48,548 bases of DNA. Source: Ameyamaea chiangmaiensis. GTDB lineage: Bacteria > Pseudomonadota > Alphaproteobacteria > Acetobacterales > Acetobacteraceae. The translations under genes were made by a program, and so were the position numbers. The notes beneath the pieces are model-generated. The model made no database searches. It was not told where the DNA came from and was given only the letters and a program-made list of their open reading frames with translations. This document shows positions 35,076-43,442 of this stretch, piece by piece. Every line of letters begins with the position of its first letter. Position 1 is the stretch's first letter. The stretch covers positions 1-48,548 of the forward strand of contig NZ_JABXXR010000008.1 in NCBI RefSeq assembly GCF_013376175.1. The letters are read 5' to 3'.

Positions 35076-36515
35076 TCAGGTCGTCAGCCCATGCCCATCG
35101 TCACGCGTTTCGCCAAAGAGCTCCACCGCGCCCAGACGTGCCGCGTGGGCGTCGACCAGGCCCACGCGTACCCCTGTGACGGTCTGAGGAACGTAGAACA
35201 GCTTGCGTACCGGGAAGGACGGCGTCGCGGCGCTGACTGTGATGGCATCGCGCATGACCTCGATCCAGCGATGGGCGTCGTAGCGCACCAGAACGCAGAC
35301 ATGCAGGGCTTCGTCGGTATCGCCCGGATTATCGATAAAAATCCGGGCTTCGTAGACGACGGTCTCCGTGTCGAACAGGGTGCGTATGGTCTTGCACGCC
35401 TGATCTTCGGCCGCATGGTCGGCCGCAATGTCCAGACGCGTGCCCCAGCAATCCTGAAAGGGCTGTCCGCCGAACAGTGTCTGCGCAAGTGGATAAGGGC
35501 GTGCCGGGCGGGGGGACGACCGCACGGTCCGCACGGCATCGAACACCCCTTCGGCGATTGCCTGCTGCGGGGCGCCCGTGTCGCGGATCGCGCGCTCGAC
35601 GTTCAGATAGAGCGAAGTATGTCCGTTAAGCTGGTCGATCATCACCTGTGAGCCGGAGACGTTGCTGGATGCGTGCACCAGAACCAGCATCCGGTTGCGC
35701 ACAAGTGCCGTAATTACCGCCGCATCCCCGGCGAATGTCACGATCGTCGGGTGACGCCGCCACAGACGGATGCGTTCGGCCAGCGTGCCGACAGTGCGGG
35801 TGTCAACGGTGAGAAACCCCTGCTGGTGGAACCCGGCACTGATCTGGGCATTCGCCCCGAGACCATCGGCCTCTGACGGGCCGTCGCCCGGTGCGATGTA
35901 CAGGGGCCGTCCGTCCGGAGACTCGTCCGAGGGTGCGGCCAGACGATCGGCCAGGTGCATCATGCTGTCATGCCAGACGGACCAGGCGTGACCGTTTTCG
36001 ATAAAGGCTGGTCCCGGCACCTCGAGGCTCGGGAAGCGATCGAAGACGGTCGGGGTCAGGAAATCGTCGGGGGTGAATCCCAGTGCGCGCCACACCTCCG
36101 CGCAGTGCGGCACATCGAACAGTGCATCGGCTGAGATGCCGCTGATCACCAGAACCGGGCGCGGGGCGTCGGGATACGGGCGCAACAGGGCCCAGAGCCG
36201 TGTCAGACCGGTCAGGAGGAAACGGGCACGGTCCGTGGGCATGGTGCCCAGCCACAGATATCGCCTTTCGGGCAGCCGATCGGCCTGATCCGGTTGCGAC
36301 AGCGTGCTTTGTGGGGCGTCGGAGACGATGGCGGCGAGGCCACCCTCGGATGCGCCCTGCCAGTGTGCACTGCCGCTGACCAGCAGCCGGTCCTGACCAT
36401 AGACGGCATCGCAGTCCACAAGTGCGTTTCGTACGACGACCAGCCCGGGATCACCGTCCAGAAGGCTGCGCCCGCCACCGATATTGGCGCATCTGTCGAC
36501 GATCTGTGTGCTCAC
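35076..36515 (-). CDS. Glycosyltransferase family 61-like protein
   Basis: 479 residues, no signal peptide or membrane segment. The middle (RFLLTGLTRLWALLRPYPDA, then RPVLVISGISADALF, PLYIAPGD and TVGTLAERIRLWRRHPTIV) resembles the GT61/DUF563 capsular-polysaccharide glycosyltransferases by pattern, but the match is weak and the usual late motif is altered. The GTG start at 36515 is supported by AGGAAG (36522-36527) 6 bases upstream. It follows the MFS gene region on the minus strand and converges with the amine dehydrogenase operon. Why a glycosyltransferase-like gene lies between amine genes is unclear; treat the function as tentative. Confidence 0.5.
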   Translation of the reverse strand: MSTQIVDRCANIGGGRSLLDGDPGLVVVRNALVDCDAVYGQDRLLVSGSAHWQGASEGGLAAIVSDAPQSTLSQPDQADRLPERRYLWLGTMPTDRARFLLTGLTRLWALLRPYPDAPRPVLVISGISADALFDVPHCAEVWRALGFTPDDFLTPTVFDRFPSLEVPGPAFIENGHAWSVWHDSMMHLADRLAAPSDESPDGRPLYIAPGDGPSEADGLGANAQISAGFHQQGFLTVDTRTVGTLAERIRLWRRHPTIVTFAGDAAVITALVRNRMLVLVHASSNVSGSQVMIDQLNGHTSLYLNVERAIRDTGAPQQAIAEGVFDAVRTVRSSPRPARPYPLAQTLFGGQPFQDCWGTRLDIAADHAAEDQACKTIRTLFDTETVVYEARIFIDNPGDTDEALHVCVLVRYDAHRWIEVMRDAITVSAATPSFPVRKLFYVPQTVTGVRVGLVDAHAARLGAVELFGETRDDGHGLTT

Positions 36516-36592
36516 GAGCTTCTTCCTGAAAAAACGGCGTTGCTATCACAGCAGAAAAACCGGGCGGCCAAAACCCTGCAACCCGCGCGGCG

Positions 36593-37753
36593 TCAGGACG
36601 CGGTGCGTGCGGAGAGCGCGTTGCGGCCGACGATCACGATCAGAAGCGATGCGAAGGACACCAGACCACCCGCGGGCGTAATGGCGGCATAACCGGCGCC
36701 CGCGCTGAGAACGCCGCCCCCGACCACGGCCCCCAGAGCGTTGCCGAAGTTGAAGGCCCCGATGTTCACCGACGAGGCCAGCGTGGGAGCGCCGGCCGCC
36801 GCGGTCATCACGCGCGTCTGCAGAGACGGGACGATACCGAAGGCGGCCACGCCCCACAGGAAGGTGACGACACCCGTCGCGACGGGCGAGCCCATGACAA
36901 GGGGGTAGAGCCACATGAGGGCTGACAGAAGTGCGAGGAAGCCGACCAGCGTCCCGGTGAGGGAGCGGTCCGCCATCTTGCCGCCGACGTAGTTTCCAGC
37001 CGTGAAGCCCAGGCCCACGAGAGCAAGCATAAGGGTCACGAACCCGGGCGACGCATGCGCGAGGGTTTGCAGGATCGGCGCGATGTAGGTCATGAGCGTG
37101 AACATCGCACCCGCGCCGAGCGACGTGGTCAGCAGGGCCATCTGCACCGGAAAACCGAGTAGGACCCGCACTTCTTGGGTGACTTCCGCGCTCGATTCCG
37201 CCGCGAGTTTCGGCAGGGCGGTCCAGACGGCCAGCATCGCCACGGCGCCGATGACCGCGATGCAGGCGAAGGCGGTGCGCCAGCCGATCGCGTCGCCCAG
37301 CCATGTCGCCAGTGGAACACCGCCGATGGTAGCGATCGTCAGGCCCATGAACATGGTCGAGACCGCGCTGCTCCGCTTTGAAGGGGGCACGAGGCTGGAG
37401 GCGACGAGTGCTCCGACGCCGAAAAATGTCCCGTGCGCAAGCGATGTCAGGACTCGGGCTGCCATCAGCATCACGTAGTTCGAGGACGCTGCGGCCGCGA
37501 GATTGCCGAGGGTGAAGAGGGCCATCATGCTGATCAGCAGCACGTGTCTGGGTACGCGCCGCGCGCCGATCGTGACCAGTGGCGCGCCCACCATGACGCC
37601 CACGGCGTACGCGGTGATCAGCATGCCTGCGGTCGGGATCGGCACATGAAGGTCGCGGGCGATGTCGGGCAGCAGCCCCATCGGCGCGAACTCCGTAGTG
37701 CCGATGCCGAAGGCACCGACGGCGAGGGCGAACAGGGGGAAGCGAGCGCTCAT
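36593..37753 (-). CDS. MFS transporter, DHA1 (drug/arabinose/purine efflux-like)
   Basis: 386 residues with 12 predicted membrane helices. The N-terminal helix (FPLFALAVGAFGIGTTEFAP) and the following VGVMVGAPLVTIGARRVPRH are typical of the AraJ/PbuE-type DHA1 subfamily of proton-driven exporters. The substrate is unknown; given its neighbours, export or uptake of an amine or its product is a guess. AAGGA lies 5 bases before the ATG at 37753. It is transcribed after the PuuB-like oxidase and the aldehyde dehydrogenase, with an 85-base gap. Confidence 0.88.
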   Translation of the reverse strand: MSARFPLFALAVGAFGIGTTEFAPMGLLPDIARDLHVPIPTAGMLITAYAVGVMVGAPLVTIGARRVPRHVLLISMMALFTLGNLAAAASSNYVMLMAARVLTSLAHGTFFGVGALVASSLVPPSKRSSAVSTMFMGLTIATIGGVPLATWLGDAIGWRTAFACIAVIGAVAMLAVWTALPKLAAESSAEVTQEVRVLLGFPVQMALLTTSLGAGAMFTLMTYIAPILQTLAHASPGFVTLMLALVGLGFTAGNYVGGKMADRSLTGTLVGFLALLSALMWLYPLVMGSPVATGVVTFLWGVAAFGIVPSLQTRVMTAAAGAPTLASSVNIGAFNFGNALGAVVGGGVLSAGAGYAAITPAGGLVSFASLLIVIVGRNALSARTAS

Positions 37754-37838
37754 GCGGGTCCTTCGCAACACATGTGGAGCGGCACTTTAGATCGATCCTG
37801 CCGCCGCGCGAAGACGTGGCGCCGGGACGCGCTGACGC

Positions 37839-39128
37839 CTACAGATCGAACTGGTCGCGCAGGCGGCCTTCGGCGATCTTGGCCGCGACGGCGAGTTTCC
37901 ATGCGGCGTGGCCGCGAATGGGTTTCAGCGGTGTGGGGGGCAGCAGTAGATCGCGTTCGGCGGTTCCCCCAACGCGTCGCGCCAGCTCCCGGCCAAGCAG
38001 TGTCGCCATCGCAACGCCACGCCCGTTGTAGCCGACGGCTGCGAAGATGCCGGGCATCGGCTCGTGCCAATGGGGGTAATGGTCGCTCGTGGCGGCAATC
38101 TGCCCGTTCCAGCCATGCGTGAAATCGTCCGGTGACAGCATGGGCCACAGTTCGCAGGCGCGTCGCACCAGAGTGGGGAAGGCGGCGACGCCGTTGGCTG
38201 GCGACATGCCCGATCGGCCACCGAACACGAGGCGCCCTTGCGCGTCCACGCGGTAATAGGTCGTGATGTGGCCGACCTCATACAGAACCTGGCCGTCGGC
38301 CATCACGGCGCGCCGCACCGCATCGGGCAGGGGGCGTGTGGCGACGATCGCGCTGAACACGGGCACCACGGAGCGGCGGAGCCTGTCCCACAGGCGATCG
38401 GTATAGCCGTTGGTGGCAAAGACCACGTGTTCGGCCGCCAGCGTTCCGGCGGCCGTACCGATTAACCACCGTCCCGCCTCGCGCCGCAGGGACGAAGCAC
38501 GGGCGTGCGTGTGGATGACGGCGCCTTTCCCCGTCGCAACGCGTGCCAGTTCGCGGCTGTAGGCGAGGGGGTTGAGCTGACCGCCGCTGCGATCGATCAT
38601 GCCACCCGCGTAGTGCGCTCCCGTGGAGGCGTGCATCGCGGCCGTGTCCAGCCATGCGACATCGCGGCCTAGCGTCAGGCACTCCGCCATGAGCGCCTGC
38701 ATCGGCATCAACTGGCTGGTCCCCGTGGCGGCCCGGATCGTGCCCCCCTGTCTTGCCTCACACGACAGGCCATGGCGACCGACCAGATCGAAGACCAGGT
38801 CCGGCGCCGCCCACGCCGCCTTGACCAGCCGCGCACCCGCTTCTGGCCCGAACCGCCGTTCGACGTCGCTGGGCGGCAGTTTCAGGCCCGGGTTGACGTG
38901 ACCGCCGTTACGCCCCGACGCGCCCCATCCTATCGAGCCCGCGTCCAGCACGCACACGTCGTGGCCGCTCTCGGCAAGATGCAGTGCGGCCGACAGGCCG
39001 GTGATCCCTGCCCCGATGATCGCCGTGCGGGTGCGGGCCGCGCCATGAAGCGGACGGGTCGCGATCGGTGCGGGAGCGGTGAGGTCGTAGACGCCTGAGG
39101 GAAAAGGGCCGCCCAGCGGTTCGGTCAT
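37839..39128 (-). CDS. PuuB/DAO-type FAD-dependent amine oxidoreductase
   Basis: 429 residues. An N-terminal Rossmann motif AIIGAGITGLSAALHLA (GxGxxG at 39-44) and GWGASGRNGG are the signature of D-amino-acid oxidase-type enzymes like gamma-glutamylputrescine oxidase (PuuB). GYNGRGVAMATLLGRELA near the end is the usual C-terminal FAD contact. No signal peptide, so it is cytosolic. It would oxidise a secondary or substituted amine to an aldehyde, which the next gene upstream (aldehyde dehydrogenase, 32 bases away) could oxidise to an acid. No glutamylputrescine synthetase (PuuA) is visible here, so the exact substrate is open. Start at 39128 follows the family N-terminus. Confidence 0.88.
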   Translation of the reverse strand: MTEPLGGPFPSGVYDLTAPAPIATRPLHGAARTRTAIIGAGITGLSAALHLAESGHDVCVLDAGSIGWGASGRNGGHVNPGLKLPPSDVERRFGPEAGARLVKAAWAAPDLVFDLVGRHGLSCEARQGGTIRAATGTSQLMPMQALMAECLTLGRDVAWLDTAAMHASTGAHYAGGMIDRSGGQLNPLAYSRELARVATGKGAVIHTHARASSLRREAGRWLIGTAAGTLAAEHVVFATNGYTDRLWDRLRRSVVPVFSAIVATRPLPDAVRRAVMADGQVLYEVGHITTYYRVDAQGRLVFGGRSGMSPANGVAAFPTLVRRACELWPMLSPDDFTHGWNGQIAATSDHYPHWHEPMPGIFAAVGYNGRGVAMATLLGRELARRVGGTAERDLLLPPTPLKPIRGHAAWKLAVAAKIAEGRLRDQFDL

Positions 39129-39160
39129 GGTAAATCTGCCGTTCTGCGAGGTAACACCGT

Positions 39161-40591
39161 TCAGGACGGGTCGTACCCGAGGATCGCCTTGACTTCGAGG
39201 AAGTCGATCAGGCCCCATTTGCCGCCTTCGCGTCCGTTGCCGGACTGCTTGTAGCCGCCGAACGGCACACGGGCGCTCCAGCCCGTTTCGTTGATCTTGA
39301 CGTTTCCGGCACGCAGTTTGCGTGCCAGCGCACGGGCGTGGTTGATGTCACCGGACTGGATATAGGCGGCCAGCCCGTAGGGCGTGTCGTTCGCCGCCGC
39401 AATGGCCTCCTCCTCCGTATCATACGGCAGGATCGCGAGGACGGGGCCGAAGATCTCCTCGCGGGCGATCGTCATGGTGTTGGTCACGTTCCCGAAGATC
39501 GTCGGCTTTACGTAATAGCCGCGCGTCAGTCCTTCCGGACGTCCGGTGCCGCCGCAGACCAGTGTGGCGCCTTCGTCGATGCCCGCCTGGATCAGGCCCT
39601 GGATCTTGTCGAACTGAACCTCGCTGACCACCGGGCCCAGCGTGCTGCCCGGTTGGCGGGGATCGCCGACGACCACGCTCGCGGCGACCTCGCCCGCGAT
39701 GGCCATCGCGTCTTGCAGGGATTCGCGCGGCACGAACATGCGCGTCGGCGCATTGCAGGACTGGCCACTGTTGCCGAGGCAGCTTTTCACACCCCGGCTG
39801 ACCGCGTCACGCAGGTCGGCATCGCGCAGAACGATGTTGGGCGACTTGCCGCCCAGCTCCTGCAACACGCGCTTGACGGACGCCGCCGAAGCCCGGGCGA
39901 CTGCGGTGCCCGCGCGGGTTGAGCCGGTAAAGGAGACCACGGCGACATCGGGATGGGCCGACAGGGCCTCGCCCACACCGGGACCGTCGCCATTGACGAG
40001 ATTGAAAACACCCGGCGGCGTGCCGGCTTCGTGCATGATTTCTGCGAATAAAAGCCCGCTGAGCGGCGCGATCTCGCTTGGCTTGAGAACCATCGTGCAG
40101 CCTGCGGCGATTGCCGGGCCGACCTTGCTGGCGATCTGGTTCATCGGCCAGTTCCATGGCGTGATCAGGGCGGCGACACCCACGGGTTCATGCGTGATCA
40201 GCGCGGTTCCGACATGTTCTTCGAGGGGAAACTCGCGCAGGGCCTCGATAATGGCTTCCAGATGGGCGGTGCCGGTATAGGCCTGGGATTCGAGCGCGAA
40301 ATCGAGCGGTGCGCCCATTTCGTCCGATATGGCCTGGGCCATCTCCGGCGCGCGGCGCTTGTAGATCGCAGCGATCCGTTCCAGCAGCGTCAGCCGTTCC
40401 TCGCGCGTCGAGGCGCTCCAACTGTCGAACGCCGACTTGGCGGCGGCAACGGCACGGTCCACGTCGGCCGCCGTTCCCATCGCGATTGTCGCACATGTCT
40501 CTTCCGTCGCCGGATTAATGACGTCGAGTGTGCGATCGCCAACCGGGTCGACCCATGTCCCGTCGATGTAGAACTGCCGTGAGTGCGACAT
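39161..40591 (-). CDS. NAD(P)-dependent aldehyde dehydrogenase
   Basis: 476 residues of the ALDH superfamily. Catalytic and binding residues are visible: N147 (TPWNWPMNQ), K170 (VLKPSE), E245 (LQELGGKSPN) and the nucleophile C279 (GNSGQSCNAPTRM). It converts an aldehyde to a carboxylic acid in the cytoplasm. GGAGGT lies 4 bases before the ATG at 40591, a strong ribosome site. As first gene of the run with the PuuB-like oxidase and MFS transporter, it probably handles the aldehyde made by that oxidase, and could equally serve aldehydes from the TTQ enzyme or 4-aminobutanal from the spermidine dehydrogenase nearby. Confidence 0.95.
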   Translation of the reverse strand: MSHSRQFYIDGTWVDPVGDRTLDVINPATEETCATIAMGTAADVDRAVAAAKSAFDSWSASTREERLTLLERIAAIYKRRAPEMAQAISDEMGAPLDFALESQAYTGTAHLEAIIEALREFPLEEHVGTALITHEPVGVAALITPWNWPMNQIASKVGPAIAAGCTMVLKPSEIAPLSGLLFAEIMHEAGTPPGVFNLVNGDGPGVGEALSAHPDVAVVSFTGSTRAGTAVARASAASVKRVLQELGGKSPNIVLRDADLRDAVSRGVKSCLGNSGQSCNAPTRMFVPRESLQDAMAIAGEVAASVVVGDPRQPGSTLGPVVSEVQFDKIQGLIQAGIDEGATLVCGGTGRPEGLTRGYYVKPTIFGNVTNTMTIAREEIFGPVLAILPYDTEEEAIAAANDTPYGLAAYIQSGDINHARALARKLRAGNVKINETGWSARVPFGGYKQSGNGREGGKWGLIDFLEVKAILGYDPS

Positions 40592-40929
40592 GGAGACCTC
40601 CAGAGCTAAACAGACAGGATACGTCATACACAGGAATATGACGGATAGAAACCATCCGTCACCAAGGCAGTATGCGTCGCGCCTGCATGACTGGCCCGAG
40701 ACGCGCCATGCAAGGGTGGCCCTTTGGGTGTGCGGCAAGCGGTTGACCATTCAGTCGAGGAAGCGGCTATACATAATATATCGGAATCGTATCAAAACGT
40801 GTTTGCAGTGATCGAACCGTGGTCCTATAGGGATGGTATCGCAGGATTTTTTCTGATTTCTCGCGGCAGAGGTGTGCTGCTGAGGCTATGCGAATGCTGT
40901 GTTTGCTAGGCGGTGGAAGGGGTCAGTTT
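40592..40929. other. 338-base divergent intergenic region
   Basis: Separates the aldehyde dehydrogenase (minus) from TonB receptor 3 (plus). GC content falls from the left to the right side, where a promoter-like pair (40743-40773) and runs such as CATAATATATCGG occur. No gene is seen. This is the left edge of the AT-rich segment. Confidence 0.5.
40743..40773 (+). promoter_or_regulatory. Candidate promoter for TonB receptor 3
   Basis: TTGACC (40743-40748) and TATACA (40768-40773) are 19 bases apart, upstream of the receptor. The -35 is near consensus; the spacing is long. The leader would be about 150 bases. Confidence 0.35.
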
Positions 40930-43317
40930 ATGTCTATAATTACGATATCAAAATTAATAAATCGATTCTTCCCGACCGATCAGTCATCCACGAAAAAGAG
41001 AGTGTCTCGGCTTGCCTTGTTGTCGATGTCGGCCGTTTTTGTGTCTTTGACGCCGGTGAAACAGAGTTTCGGAAGCTCCGTTCCCCTCGTGGTAGGAAAA
41101 AATTCCAAACAAAAACAGAGCATTCCATTCTCTTCCAGAAAAACCCGAAAATCCTATGCTCAAAACACGTCGTCAGGTCCTTCGGAACCTGACGAAGCCA
41201 TCGCTGTAATGGGGCAAAGGCAGGCATTCCTTCATGCCAAAGAACAGTCTGTTCCGGACGCCGCAACGCACATTACTGCTGCTGAATTGATCTCTCGAGG
41301 TATTGTTAGTAACGTTGGTCTTCAGTCTCTTGCTTCAAATGTTACGACTCAGAGTATGCTTGGAACCGCAACGGTAAATTACTATATTCGTGGTGTTGGA
41401 CTTCAGGATTACACACAGAACAATACATCGCCTGTCATGATGTACATGGATGATGTCGCGTTTCCTCTGTCCACGATGACGTCGGGGATGCTCTTCGATA
41501 CGGCTAGCGTGGACATTGTGCCCGGACCGGTTGGAACCGCGCATGGTCTTGCGGACACTGGTGGCGAGATTCATATCCATACAGCCGATCCGACAAAGGT
41601 GTGGCACTATGGAGCGCGTCAAGATATCGCAAGCTATGCACGCAGTATTACCGATGTCTATGTGTCTGGTCCGCTGGCGAGGAATGTACAGTTCCGACTG
41701 GCTGGACAAACCATGCATGGTGGCGGCTGGCAGTATGATCCGCAGAACCATACGCATCTGGGCGACGCCAATGAAGGGGCGTTACGTGGCAAGCTGGCCT
41801 GGCAGCCGGACAACAGGACGGACATTATGCTGACAGGCCACTGGATGAGGGACCTGTCGCAGGTTGTGGTGGGACAGCCCGTCCTGAATCTGGATCCCTC
41901 GCTTCCAACCCCGGTGCTTGGAAGCCGTCAGGCTAACTGGGATCTGTCGCCGCAGTTCGCACATCTTGTGGGGCGCAGTGCCACTATGAAGCCCAGCGAG
42001 AACAATATGCTCTGGGGCGTCGATATTAAGGCGAGTCGAGATCTTGGTTTTGCGACCCTCAAAAGCATCAGCGCTTATGAAGCGGAGCGTGAATCTGAAT
42101 ACACGGATCAGGATGGAACTGTATATCGCGGTGGCGATATGTATCGAAATATACAGGCAAACGTATTTTCGCAAGAATTGAGGATGGAGTCAGAAAAGCA
42201 GTCACCTATTGAGTGGGTTGTCGGTTTATATTATAATCGTGTTCGTATGAAGCAATCATTTTATTATGATTTTACGGACTATAGACGATTCATGGTTAAT
42301 ACGCACTATGGACAAAACCAACAGGCTTTCTCACAATTTGCCGACCTGACTTATAAACTGCCGCATGGTGTTCGTCTGCTTGGTGGGATTAATCACGAAT
42401 CTGATGACCGGCAACTGCTCAATCTCGAAACTGTCCATATCAATAGTGAAAGGCTGTCGTTCTATAACGAAGGTGGCAATTACAATCAGTTCTCGGGGCA
42501 TCTTGGTGTGCAGTGGCAACCGATCCAGCAGTTCCAGGTTTATTTCAAAGTAAGCAAAGGTTATAAGCCCGGATCCTTTACGGCGAATGACACGGCGGTG
42601 CAGGCTCAGCTTCGGCCGACAAAACCGGAGAGTGTTCTGGCATTTGAAGTCGGGGAAAAAGCTGATGTCGTGCCAAACAAGATTCGCCTGAATGCGGCAG
42701 CCTTCTATTATAGCTATCATAATCAGCAAATTTTAAGCGACTACCTGGTGCCCAACTATGGACCCGAAGGTATGTTCGTGAATATACCGCACTCCGAAAT
42801 ATGGGGGGTCGAATTCAGCGCTGAGATTCACCCTCTTCCCCATGTGTATGTGCACGAAAACCTCGGCTATCAGCGTATGAAATTCACGCAATTTCAGGCG
42901 CTCGATCTTTCCGCGACGAATGCGCTGTATAAGCAGAGTGGGGCATGGTCGGCGGTGTTCAGCAGTTATAATGGTGTCGACGGCGGGATGCCGAAACTGA
43001 CGCTGAATGGTGACGCGGAATATCGCCAGCCTGTCCTTTCCCAGAAGTATCAGATCTCTCCCGGCATCGACTGGATGTATAGAGATTCGCAGGCTCTTCA
43101 GCCGGGTGGCCTGGGGCCTTATCGTCTTCCCCCTTATTTCCTGCTCGGGGCGCACCTTACGCTCAAGCCTATGCATGGCCCTTGGTATATATCCGTGTAT
43201 GCCTCGAACCTTGTTAATCGCCGCTATTATGTAACCGGTCAGGAAACGACGACGACGTTCTTTTGGGTGCAGGGGCCGCCGCGTTTTGTGGGGGGCAGGT
43301 TGGGCATCAATTTCTGA
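40930..43317 (+). CDS. TonB-dependent outer membrane receptor 3 (AT-rich gene)
   Basis: 795 residues with an N-terminal leader, a degenerate TonB box (DEAIAVMGQR), a plug domain and a barrel ending in GGRLGINF. Stretches such as GVGLQDYTQNNTSP and the final residues resemble the CirA/iron-complex or nutrient receptors of Sphingomonads and acetic acid bacteria. The codon use and base composition are clearly AT-richer than the neighbours (for example the 42180-42360 stretch), which points to acquisition from another lineage. AAGGG lies 8 bases before the ATG at 40930; an upstream ATG (40888) is less likely. The ligand is unknown. It precedes the spermidine dehydrogenase by 125 bases and might admit its substrate. 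Confidence 0.88.
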   Translation: MSIITISKLINRFFPTDQSSTKKRVSRLALLSMSAVFVSLTPVKQSFGSSVPLVVGKNSKQKQSIPFSSRKTRKSYAQNTSSGPSEPDEAIAVMGQRQAFLHAKEQSVPDAATHITAAELISRGIVSNVGLQSLASNVTTQSMLGTATVNYYIRGVGLQDYTQNNTSPVMMYMDDVAFPLSTMTSGMLFDTASVDIVPGPVGTAHGLADTGGEIHIHTADPTKVWHYGARQDIASYARSITDVYVSGPLARNVQFRLAGQTMHGGGWQYDPQNHTHLGDANEGALRGKLAWQPDNRTDIMLTGHWMRDLSQVVVGQPVLNLDPSLPTPVLGSRQANWDLSPQFAHLVGRSATMKPSENNMLWGVDIKASRDLGFATLKSISAYEAERESEYTDQDGTVYRGGDMYRNIQANVFSQELRMESEKQSPIEWVVGLYYNRVRMKQSFYYDFTDYRRFMVNTHYGQNQQAFSQFADLTYKLPHGVRLLGGINHESDDRQLLNLETVHINSERLSFYNEGGNYNQFSGHLGVQWQPIQQFQVYFKVSKGYKPGSFTANDTAVQAQLRPTKPESVLAFEVGEKADVVPNKIRLNAAAFYYSYHNQQILSDYLVPNYGPEGMFVNIPHSEIWGVEFSAEIHPLPHVYVHENLGYQRMKFTQFQALDLSATNALYKQSGAWSAVFSSYNGVDGGMPKLTLNGDAEYRQPVLSQKYQISPGIDWMYRDSQALQPGGLGPYRLPPYFLLGAHLTLKPMHGPWYISVYASNLVNRRYYVTGQETTTTFFWVQGPPRFVGGRLGINF

Positions 43318-43397
43318 TCGCCCCTCGGCAGGTATACACAACGGGGCTTAAAATGAGCCCTTTCCTGACACCGTCTCATCAGGCAAGAGTTATTTTT

Positions 43398-43412
43398 TAT
43401 CATATCGTGATA
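43398..43412. promoter_or_regulatory. TATCA-N5-TGATA inverted repeat before spdH
   Basis: A perfect inverted repeat in the AT-rich gap between receptor 3 and the spermidine dehydrogenase, about 30 bases before its GTG start. Candidate operator or part of a promoter; no regulator is identified. Confidence 0.3.
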
Positions 43413-43442
43413 GTAACGGTAGGCGTGACGGAACGGGGTCAG

